From Clostridium tunisiense TJ (lineage in GTDB: Bacteria > Bacillota > Clostridia > Clostridiales > Clostridiaceae): a stretch of 64,000 nt of DNA. This document shows positions 47,207 through 54,790 of the stretch, in pieces (positions within the stretch are counted from its first letter, which is position 1; the number at the start of each line of letters is the position of its first letter). The stretch is from NCBI RefSeq assembly GCF_000300195.1, contig NZ_AMQH01000014.1, positions 1 through 64,000 on the forward strand. The letters run 5' to 3'. Under the pieces are notes generated by a model that made no database searches, was not told the DNA's origin, and saw only the letters and a list, made by a program, of their open reading frames with translations. Position numbers and translations under genes: made by a program.

Positions 47207-47678
47207 ATTGACTCCTCCATATATAAGTAAAACTAATACACTGTATAATAAAAACTAATATAAACATGTTCACCTTTTATTACTAAATTCTAAGAAACCT
47301 TGGTTGTTTCTCATTCTATGGGCTATAAAATCTAAAGTTAAATATTAAAATCTTACAATATTTTCATAAACCCTACTCACTGCCCCTAATCAAAAGCAGC
47401 TCTTACTACTTCAGTTAATAAAGCTTTAAACCTTTTTAGTAAATTTCAGCTTTTAAAACTACTTACAATTTTCTATATTATATTATATCCATGTATTTTA
47501 GAATAGAGGTAAAATTTCTAAGTTCATAATTAAAAACTAAATTCCGTTGGTATGCATAAGGATTAAACCTAGAGAAAATATTTTTAAAAACGGCTTTCTA
47601 ATAAAATCTATAAATAAAAACAGGTAACAGATATTACCTATGCCTTCACCATTAATCCCCTTCAAAAAAAGAAAAGAA
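47207..47678. other. Intergenic region upstream of the LysR gene
   Basis: About 470 bp with no coding frame bearing a ribosome site. Contains a small hairpin (GGTAA/TTACC near 47625). The LysR promoter must be near 47220-47300 but no clear consensus was seen. Confidence 0.5.
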
Positions 47679-47703
47679 AAGAGGCAAGATAAACTCTCCT
47701 CTT
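47679..47703 (-). terminator. Probable terminator after the EEP-family gene
   Basis: AAGAGG (47679-47684) pairs with CCTCTT (47698-47703). In the minus direction it is followed by TTCTTTTCTTTTTTT. It lies about 130 bases after the stop. Confidence 0.6.
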
Positions 47704-47835
47704 CGATTCACCTTATACTCTTTTAATTTAAATTTCGTCCCACAAGAAACGTACTCTTAAATGTTTTTAAACTTTCAGCTTATTTTGATTTTCATGATTG
47801 ATATAATTGAATAATATTAAGCTTGGAATTATTTA

Positions 47836-48906
47836 TTACTTCAATTTTAACTCAGTATAAACAGGATTATGATCTGAATTATTAAACTCTAGATTTATTC
47901 CTTTTGTATTAATTATTTCTACATTTGGTGAAATAAGAAACCCATCGATAACACTAAGAAAATTAACATCTTCTTTATAGGGTATATCAACAGTTCTATT
48001 TGATGGAACAGTTTTATCAGCAGCCCATTTATATCCCTCTAGTGTAAAATCTTCAGGAATAGTTTTTAGCCACTGAGGGTACTGCTGCTTAGTGTTAAAT
48101 ACTGATGGATCTGTACCTGGTATTACGTGATTCCAATCTCCTCCCACTACAACATAATTACCTTTTTTAAATTCCTTTTGCATATATTCATTTAAAAATC
48201 CAAGTTGCTGCTTTCTTATAATACCACCCTTATCATAGGCAGACAGATGTGCATTTACTAGAATAAGTTCTTTTCCTCCCTCTACTGGGATTCGATTTTC
48301 CTGAATACACCTATCTAGGTCAGCTAATTGTCTTAAAAAAGCTTCTGTTCCAGGAAGACTATATCTGGTTGAAGATTCAATATTATATTTAGACATTGTT
48401 AATAGTCCGCTTTGCACACTTCCATGTGGCTTTGAGATTGGTATTGGAACCCAAAGCACCTTGTAATTCAGCGCAAAGGTTAAAGCATAGTCTTTCAAAT
48501 TACTCTTCATAAAATCAATTTCATTAACCTTAAAGCTTCGCGTTGATTTCTTATCAACTTCTTGAAGCATAATAAAATCAGCATTCTTAGACTTTAAGAA
48601 TTCAGACACCTTAGTTATGTTTTCTATGGTCTTTTCCTTGCTCTTAGATCTAGAACCTACTCCCCCATCCATGAAAAAGTCTTGTTCTTTATCCATTCCT
48701 CCATACCCTATATTAAATGTAATTATAGAAAAGGGATTATCCTTTTTTATTATTTCCTTTTTATTATTGTCTACCTCTAATTTAACTGCTTGGTCTGGTC
48801 GATAATCTGTAATAATCATCATAAGTAAATATACACCAAATAAAATTGCAGGTATCAAAATAATTGTCAAAATTATTTTAAAAAGTTTAGATTTTAATAT
48901 TCCCAT
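47836..48906 (-). CDS. Membrane-anchored endonuclease/exonuclease/phosphatase-family hydrolase
   Basis: 356 residues. An N-terminal membrane helix (about 10-32) anchors an EEP domain with FSIITFNIGYGG, FIMLQEVD (metal Glu), VNAHLSA, VVGGDWNHV and the C-terminal SDHNPV (catalytic Asp-His). The domain probably faces outside. Relatives cleave phosphodiesters in nucleic acids or phosphoinositides and sphingomyelin; the substrate is unknown. Confidence 0.9.
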   Translation of the reverse strand: MGILKSKLFKIILTIILIPAILFGVYLLMMIITDYRPDQAVKLEVDNNKKEIIKKDNPFSIITFNIGYGGMDKEQDFFMDGGVGSRSKSKEKTIENITKVSEFLKSKNADFIMLQEVDKKSTRSFKVNEIDFMKSNLKDYALTFALNYKVLWVPIPISKPHGSVQSGLLTMSKYNIESSTRYSLPGTEAFLRQLADLDRCIQENRIPVEGGKELILVNAHLSAYDKGGIIRKQQLGFLNEYMQKEFKKGNYVVVGGDWNHVIPGTDPSVFNTKQQYPQWLKTIPEDFTLEGYKWAADKTVPSNRTVDIPYKEDVNFLSVIDGFLISPNVEIINTKGINLEFNNSDHNPVYTELKLK

Positions 48907-49079
48907 AATACTCCCCCCTCTACTTCTATTAATTTATCTATACTTTGTAAGTTTATGTTTGTTTTACATCTTCAAAACTTTATCTCCAATGATTATATAT
49001 TTAACCATATAATACTACAATACATTTAACATATATTATGAATTTTTTACATAACTTTATATTTCAACATCTTTTTTCA
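48907..49079. other. Intergenic spacer
   Basis: AT-rich spacer with no gene seen; it separates the EEP-family gene from the pseudogene promoter. Confidence 0.5.
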
Positions 49080-49114
49080 TTGACAACACATCTATAATTG
49101 TATACGGTACAATT
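49080..49114 (+). promoter_or_regulatory. Promoter/operator upstream of the decayed redox genes
   Basis: TTGACA (49080-49085) precedes a dyad AATTGTA-TACGG-TACAATT (49096-49114) that overlaps the expected -10 region. It resembles a repressor site and seems intact although the genes downstream are dead. Confidence 0.45.
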
Positions 49115-49254
49115 GTTTCCAATTATATTTATTGTTAGAAAAAATAAACTACATCATCCAACCTACTAAGATAATCATACATTTATAATATTTTAGTAAA
49201 AAAAGGATTGTGGGGTTCCTTCAATAATCTAAAAAATTACACAAGGAGAATCAT

Positions 49255-49578
49255 ATGAATATTAATTTTCCGATTGAAGAAGCCGACAATCTTGCCTTTC
49301 CATTAGAGATGGTTAGATTAGCACCATAAGAATCAAATAAACAGCCATGAAAAATTCTTACAAAAGATGATGTCTGCCATTTCTATGGATATAAAGAACC
49401 ACGATATAGCGATGCATTACCATACGATATCCAAAGAATAGATATGGGAATTTCAGCTACACATTTTGATTTTCCCGTAAAAGAAAAAGGTTTTAAAGTT
49501 CATTTTCATACAGCATGTCAACCAAAGTTAGATTTACCTGAGTATATGAAATATATCTTTTCTTGGATAAGGAAATAA
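49255..49578 (+). pseudogene. Nitroreductase-family pseudogene with two nonsense codons
   Basis: A 107-codon frame with a good ribosome site (AAGGAGA) is interrupted by TAA (49327) and TGA (49348). Reading through gives VRLAP-stop-ESNKQP-stop-KIL, matching the nitroreductase FMN-site block R-x-A-P-S-x-x-N-x-Q-P-W. The stops therefore replace Ser (TCA to TAA) and Trp (TGG to TGA). The C-terminal half (DIQRIDMGISATHFDF) also fits the family. It is much shorter than a full enzyme (~165-200 residues), with the N-terminal part missing as well. Confidence 0.75.
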
Positions 49579-49628
49579 AAAGTATCATACTCAATAAATA
49601 ATCATAATGAAACTATGAGATGGTAAAA

Positions 49629-50090
49629 ATGGCTAGTATAGAATCAAATAAAGAAGCACCAGACTTTGAAATTAAAGACTTCACAGGAGATAATTTTAAA
49701 CTTTCTAACTTCAGAGGAAAGAGTAATATTCTTATTGTACTGAATAGAGTATTTATTTGACCTTTTTGCAGAAAGCATATGAAGCAGTTGCATCAAGATT
49801 ATAATAAATTCGCTGATAAAGATACGGTAATAGTTGCAATCGGACCTGAAAATGCAAATAGCTTCAAAACTTACTGGGAAGAAAATAGTCTTAAATTCTA
49901 CGGTATTCCCAATAGTAAACAATCAGTTCTCAAACTTTATGATCAGAAAATAAATATATTTTAACTAGGACAAATGCCAGCACAGATGTTAGTAGATAAA
50001 GATGGAATGCTGAGATATGTTCACTACGGACACTCTATGAAGGATATTTCTGAAAACTCTGAAATATTTGAACTAATAGATACATTATAG
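49629..50090 (+). pseudogene. Peroxiredoxin-like (AhpC/TSA) pseudogene with TGA at the Cys site
   Basis: A 153-codon frame broken by TGA (49758) and TAA (49962). It starts like a redoxin domain (APDFEIKDFTGDNFKLSNFRG) and keeps the late block LGQMPAQMLVDKDG. The TGA sits just before PFCRKHM, where homologues carry W-C-P-F-C, so it replaces the first Cys of CxxC. It could be a Sec codon, but the second stop (TAA) argues for decay. It lies 50 bp after the nitroreductase pseudogene, likely a former two-gene redox operon. Confidence 0.7.
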
Positions 50091-50149
50091 ACTTTGATAA
50101 AATAATATCTAAAAAGAGTTATAAAGGAATATTTGCAAATTTTGGAAGG

Positions 50150-50710
50150 TTATTTTGCTACTATTCCTTTAAGTCTTTGAAGCTCTAAATGTTTCAAATC
50201 ATGGGACAACACCTGAAAATACACTACGCCGTAATCTCCACAAAGCACACTAATTAATCCTCTTACAATCTCTGATAATGTTGAACTTTCAAGCCTTGTT
50301 TCAAATCTTGTAGGAGCTGCTTCATCAGTACTTTTTACTTCTCTAAAATTAGTGGACTTATAATTGGCAAAATAATTAAAGCATGGATAATACTTAAAAG
50401 TACCCTTCCTGCTTTAACATATGCTCTAGTTATATATGCTTCTGGTGATAATATAATATCTGCTGATTTTAAATCTGCTATCAGCTTTTTCTTTTTATAA
50501 TCATTTATTTTGATGTACTTAGAAAACTTAGTTGAAAGTTCTAAAATAAATACATTAAAATTCTTCACTTTTTTCTTTTCTATTTTCTCTTCTATTAATG
50601 CTTAAAACTACTTTTGAAGCATTATAACTTGGTAGTTTTAAATAATTTGCCAAGATTATATAGGTTCCAAAGGAGAATAAGCATGCAAAAATAAATAGAA
50701 TTATTAACAC
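50150..50710 (-). pseudogene. Secretion protein F-like pseudogene, frameshifted and internally deleted
   Basis: From a GTG at 50710 (GGAAGGTG upstream) the frame encodes an N-terminal membrane helix (LIILFIFACLFSFGTYIILA), then shifts at an A-rich run near 50560-50570. It continues as KLIADLKSADIILSPEAYITRAYVKAG with a hydrophobic segment, and shifts again near 50340. The last part (RFETRLESSTLSEIVRGLIS and later YFQVLSHDLKHLELQRLKG) matches the tail of T2SS-F/TadB-like secretion proteins of conjugative elements. The middle of the protein is absent, indicating an internal deletion. A sign of a decayed conjugative element. Confidence 0.65.
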
Positions 50711-50740
50711 ATAATCACACCTTCCTGTAAAAATAAAAAA

Positions 50741-50780
50741 CAAAGTCCTATAAAACTATATATAATATTATAGGACTTTG
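50741..50780 (-). terminator. Terminator after the HEPN-like gene
   Basis: CAAAGTCCTATAA (50741-50753) pairs with TTATAGGACTTTG (50768-50780). In the minus direction it is followed by TTTTTTATTTTT. Confidence 0.9.
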
Positions 50781-50811
50781 TTTTATAGTATGAATTTTTT
50801 ATAAGTAAAAT

Positions 50812-51582
50812 CTATTTATAAGTAGACTTTATCCATTGAGTTAAATCGTAAACTAATTTGCACAATTCTGGAAATATTAACAAAGATGCATAAACGTTAT
50901 CAGTTGCAACGGGAGTTATACTTGTAGGATGACCAGCATCATTTCGTGTTATCCTTATTTGACATGATAATGACATCCAATATGCACTATATTGCTCTTT
51001 AAGTTTTTGACCAAATAAAGGCTTACATTTATCAAGTTCATCTGTCAAAGAATCTATAACTGTCTTAATTCTCCAATCATTCAATTTTGAAGGTACTGTT
51101 TTTCCTAAACTATTCATTTTTCCGACCAAAACATCTCTTAGTTCCAAAATTACACTTTCAGATGCACAGCCAACCATAACGGCTGTAGCTTTAATACAGT
51201 TATTATTATAAGTTTCTAATGCTTCTGTTATATATGAAATCGCAATACTATTTAAGCCTGAATTACTAGTTAAATAGTTTAAATACCCCCCTTGATTAGC
51301 TGGATCTCTGCTAAATTTTTTTAAATTTTCTTTTGCTTTTAATGTTAAGTGACAGAATGGTGGCTCTGGATTAGCAATGTCATATCCCCATGCTAAGTAC
51401 CCTATTCTAAATAATTCATTCCACTCAGTTAACAAAATTTGTTCTAATTCTAAGTCTCCTTTAATATCAAGACTTTTCGCTGTTTCACGTAGTACATTAC
51501 TTTGCTGAAAATATCCCGGACCTTGCTTACTATATTCACTGATAACTTCTAATAATCTTTCTCTAATCTGATTTACATCCAT
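50812..51582 (-). CDS. Unknown protein with HEPN-type RNase motif
   Basis: 256 residues with an intact frame and ribosome site (GGGAGGAAG). The C-terminal helical half has RITRNDAGH (213-218 as R-N-x3-H), the R-x4-H motif of HEPN ribonucleases, as in DUF4145-like proteins. The N-terminal half has a possible winged-helix pattern (residues ~5-70). HEPN proteins often act in toxin-antitoxin or phage defence; no antitoxin partner is visible beside it. It sits in a decaying mobile region next to a restriction-modification island. Family assignment is an inference from one motif. Confidence 0.6.
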   Translation of the reverse strand: MDVNQIRERLLEVISEYSKQGPGYFQQSNVLRETAKSLDIKGDLELEQILLTEWNELFRIGYLAWGYDIANPEPPFCHLTLKAKENLKKFSRDPANQGGYLNYLTSNSGLNSIAISYITEALETYNNNCIKATAVMVGCASESVILELRDVLVGKMNSLGKTVPSKLNDWRIKTVIDSLTDELDKCKPLFGQKLKEQYSAYWMSLSCQIRITRNDAGHPTSITPVATDNVYASLLIFPELCKLVYDLTQWIKSTYK

Positions 51583-51727
51583 TTTTCTTCCTCCCAGTAT
51601 TTCTACCTATTCCACTTTTAAAATGTTACTAAATTCTTTATTGGCTAACTTTGTTATTTGTTTTTTTGCATATTAATTTATTCTTACTTACTATACTACT
51701 TTTTTAAACACAATTCCATTATTTCCC

Positions 51728-51960
51728 CTATATTATACCTTTAGCCCTCAACCCAGACTTAAACTGAACTCCACTTCCAATATCGAAAGTACCATTACCC
51801 TATTAATCACTTCTCTAAACAATTCTTCACAAAATCCCGCTCCTTTATAATCTCTGCTATGTGTTCAGGTATATTTTTCATTATAGTATCATCTAACTTT
51901 ATTTCCTGAATTCTTTGTTTCGTTTCTCTCAGACTTCCTTGAATTAGCTCAGGACACCCT
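51728..51960 (-). pseudogene. Recombinase-like C-terminal remnant in shifted frames
   Basis: One minus frame encodes about 50 residues (ELIQGSLRETKQRIQEIKLDD, then PEHIAEIIKERDFVKN) up to a TGA at 51807. Coding-like sequence continues in other frames (FREVINRVMV-like, then FDIGSGVQFKSGLRA, stop at 51728). This arrangement resembles the helical tail and last strand of large serine recombinases, but the match is loose. No intact domain remains. Confidence 0.35.
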
Positions 51961-52185
51961 CTGAAACTTCAAGGCTTTCTTGGTTTTCTTGGACACATTT
52001 CTTTTACTCCTTTTTCTTCTATCATCACAAGTTGTCCTAGCTTTAGGAACAACTACATTTTCCTTTGCAGCAGTAACCTGTTCTGGTATATCTTCTTTCA
52101 TGATGCACCTTTGAAAAATACAGTACAAAAGTCTGTTGCTGATTTTATTACTCCAAATGCACTTTTTAAATTTATGAATATCCAT
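51949..52185 (-). CDS. Small basic ORF of unknown origin, possibly a remnant
   Basis: 78 residues from an ATG at 52185 with a perfect AGGAGG ribosome site. The C-terminal half is very basic (DDRRKRSKRNVSKKTKKALKF). The frame ends where the recombinase-like remnant begins in another frame, so it may be its former N-terminal part or an unrelated small gene. I do not recognise it. Confidence 0.35.
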   Translation of the reverse strand: MDIHKFKKCIWSNKISNRLLYCIFQRCIMKEDIPEQVTAAKENVVVPKARTTCDDRRKRSKRNVSKKTKKALKFQRVS

Positions 52186-52450
52186 ATCTATTCCTCCAAA
52201 CAAAAAAACTCCCAAGGCAATATCCTCAGAAGCTATATCTAACTAATTTAATTTTTCTTATTAAAAAGCCTCCTAAAATTAACTACGAGGCCCTATCTAT
52301 TTCTACATTTTAAAGTATATCATAAAAATACTAACAACTAACTATCATGTCACCACCAACTTACCGCCAACTTTTAACAAATCTATTGACAAAATACTCG
52401 TTCTAATCTTCTTAAATCCATAGTCTACTATTTTTTCATTATATATTTCA

Positions 52451-53929
52451 TTAATATTTAACATTAAAATTACCCCAAGCAGCTGGGTGATTAATTTTAA
52501 CTAATTTCACATCCTGGAAATTATCTTTTATAAATTTATCAATATATGGTTGTAATTCTATAGTGCACGCATTTATTATTAATTCTGGTTTATAATCTCT
52601 TATTCTCTTTTTAAAATTTTCTTTTATATCACGTTGTTTAAAAATTGCCTTCCAAATCTCATTTCTTAAATTAGAATATATCTTACTCTTTAATCCTTTA
52701 CCATGCAAACAATATAATGATGTTTGATACGGTACGGGATTACATATTATAATCTTGTACGTTTTTTCTTTAAATATATGTTTATATCTATATAACAGCT
52801 CACTTATAATTATATCTAAATTGTTTTCAATATTTTTACCTGTAGTTCCTTGTGCTGGTGAAATAGGTTTATATTCTATTTCTTCATTTTGTAATTTAAT
52901 ATACTCATACTTATGAGGTGATTCTAAAACCAAAACAATGCTTTTTATATCTTCTATACTATTTTCTTCTTTTTCTATAATCTGATCATTAAAATTAGAT
53001 TCTACATAACATTCATCTTTAGAATCCAAACTTATTAACTTAGGATAACAACCATCTTCGAAATCTATGTTATATCTATAGACATCTTTAACTTCCATCT
53101 CCTTAGAAAACAGGTCTTTTACAATAATTCTTTTAAAATTATCACTTATTGTAATATTTTCATAATACTTTTTATCATTTTCTTTTATCGTATTATACAC
53201 TTTTTCGCTTAGTCCAATATTAAAACCTGTTACTACATTTTTTTCTTTGCCTATGGTATCATTAACAAATTCAATTTTATAAAAGTTTTGTTCAACTACC
53301 TCTATATCCTTGCTCATACCATTCTCCTTAAGTATATTTATGGTATCCATCATATAAGATCCACTCTTTCTTTTATATTTAACTTTACTTAAGATATTTA
53401 ATATCTTATCTACTTCGCTCCTTAATTCATTATAACCCTCAACTAAATCCTTATTTTCTAGCATAATAGGATGTGCAATTATTATCCAACATATGTTAAT
53501 AATACGTTTCCATGATTCAAGATTTTTATTATCTTTTCCATAATCCCTTTTAGAGTTGATTGGGTTCATAAACTCCCTTAAATTATATAAATCCACTAAG
53601 TGATTTATATAATTGTGGGTAAATATTTCAAATAATTTTTGTTCATACTCACAATACTCTAAGCTTCTTGTTATGATAGGAAACTTATTTAATATATATA
53701 AAGCCTCTCCTAATTCATGAATTATCACTGCATTTTTCTTTTCTTGATTTGAACTTAATTTAGAGCTTACACTTATAAATAAACGATTATCTTCTAAACT
53801 GGTGGTTCCTAAATTTCCAGTCGAATATTCACTAAAATTTTTTTCTAATTTTACATTATACCTCTCACTTAGTTCTTCTACTTGATTTAACATGTTATTT
53901 ATATTCTTATTGATGTTATTTTCTCTCAT
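52451..53929 (-). CDS. 492-residue unknown protein: HELGE-motif N-terminus and UDG-like C-terminus
   Basis: Intact, with a good ribosome site (GGAAGGTG). Residues 71-75 read HELGE in a helix-like context (AVIIHELGEALYIL), similar to a metalloprotease helix but lacking the second His. From about residue 330 the blocks LVLESPHKYEY (334-344), IICNPVPYQTSL (395-405) and INHPAAWGN (479-487) resemble motifs of uracil-DNA glycosylase-fold proteins, where an N-terminal D/E-P site and a C-terminal His-Pro loop form the active site. I cannot name a family. It lies between pseudogenes in the accessory region, so a defence or DNA-processing role is possible but not shown. Confidence 0.6.
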   Translation of the reverse strand: MRENNINKNINNMLNQVEELSERYNVKLEKNFSEYSTGNLGTTSLEDNRLFISVSSKLSSNQEKKNAVIIHELGEALYILNKFPIITRSLEYCEYEQKLFEIFTHNYINHLVDLYNLREFMNPINSKRDYGKDNKNLESWKRIINICWIIIAHPIMLENKDLVEGYNELRSEVDKILNILSKVKYKRKSGSYMMDTINILKENGMSKDIEVVEQNFYKIEFVNDTIGKEKNVVTGFNIGLSEKVYNTIKENDKKYYENITISDNFKRIIVKDLFSKEMEVKDVYRYNIDFEDGCYPKLISLDSKDECYVESNFNDQIIEKEENSIEDIKSIVLVLESPHKYEYIKLQNEEIEYKPISPAQGTTGKNIENNLDIIISELLYRYKHIFKEKTYKIIICNPVPYQTSLYCLHGKGLKSKIYSNLRNEIWKAIFKQRDIKENFKKRIRDYKPELIINACTIELQPYIDKFIKDNFQDVKLVKINHPAAWGNFNVKY

Positions 53930-54002
53930 ATGTGATTCACCTTCCTATACTTATAATATTATACTATACCTGAAATTAACTTCATATATAAAAACTAACC
54001 AC

Positions 54003-54170
54003 TCATATGGCTAGTCTATAAGTTTGAAATATAATTGCTATCTCCTCTATTCCTTTTTTCCTGTATCTATTTTAAGTATTTTCACTAACAAATAAAATCT
54101 TACAAATATCAGCTCTTTTCTTCCTTTCAATATAGATTCCATTAATAACTTCTTGTAAATTTTTATCTAA
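54003..54170 (-). pseudogene. Phage ArpU-like regulator remnant
   Basis: 56 codons on the minus strand read LQEVINGIYIERKKRADICKILFVSENT, stop (TAA, 54072-54074), NRYRKKGIEEIA. This resembles the sigma-like helix-turn-helix tail of ArpU/RinA late-gene regulators. The N-terminal part is missing; its upstream edge coincides with the truncated XRE gene on the other strand. Confidence 0.4.
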
Positions 54171-54693
54171 AGAAACGAAAGACAAAAACCATCTCCAGAT
54201 GTATTAAGAGCAATTGCTCATATTTTAAATATGCAATATGAGGAACTTATGGACAAAGCAGGATATCTGAACAGTCGAGCTGCATATATGAGTGATATAA
54301 AAGATGCTGATGAAAAATTTATAGAAATTATAACACCAAAATTAATAAAAGAAGGCTGGATAGTGGAACTTTGTAGAAGGTCTTCAGTTGGAGATATTTT
54401 GGCAAAAAAATGAAACTGAATGGTTTTTAGATTTTAATTTTTTTCGTCATCGTGAGGATAATGACAAGTATTTTAGAGATAATATGATGGCAAGAGATAT
54501 TTTATGGAGAACTTATGGAAGACTAGCTATTTACGATGGTAATCCAATATCAAAATTCACTCTTGTGGTGAATAGCGAGCGTGCTTTTAACACCATAATT
54601 AAATATATTCCTAAACATTTAACTATTAGCATATCAATCATGTTAATAGACCTTGAAGAAGGCAAAATAATACAAGATTGTCAGCTCGCATAA
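54171..54693 (+). pseudogene. XRE-family regulator pseudogene, 5'-truncated with A-run frameshift
   Basis: From 54171 the plus frame reads NERQKPSPDVLRAIAHILN then EELMDKAGYL, the end of an XRE helix-turn-helix domain whose first helices are missing. It continues to TGA at 54411 (GDILAKK). From there the coding continues in the next frame (NETEWFLDFNFFRHREDND) to 54693. The junction is a run of seven As (54405-54411); six As would restore one frame. The C-terminal domain is otherwise intact and acidic. It could be a true pseudogene, a sequencing error, or a slippage-switchable gene. Confidence 0.7.
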
Positions 54694-54718
54694 ATTTTAG
54701 TTTGATAATTTCAATTTG

Positions 54719-54758
54719 AATAAGCCGCTTATACCTTACTCTTCATAAGCGGCTTATT
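54719..54758. terminator. Strong bidirectional terminator
   Basis: AATAAGCCGCTTAT (54719-54732) pairs with ATAAGCGGCTTATT (54745-54758). Confidence 0.9.
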
Positions 54759-54790
54759 AATCTATACTCTTATATATTTTTTTTGATTTG

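Noticed and set aside
52216..52450. Another gene fragment (minus strand, ending near 52345, with KVGGKLVV-like reading)
   Set aside because: Too short and without a recognisable motif to support a call, although it may be part of the decayed recombinase region.
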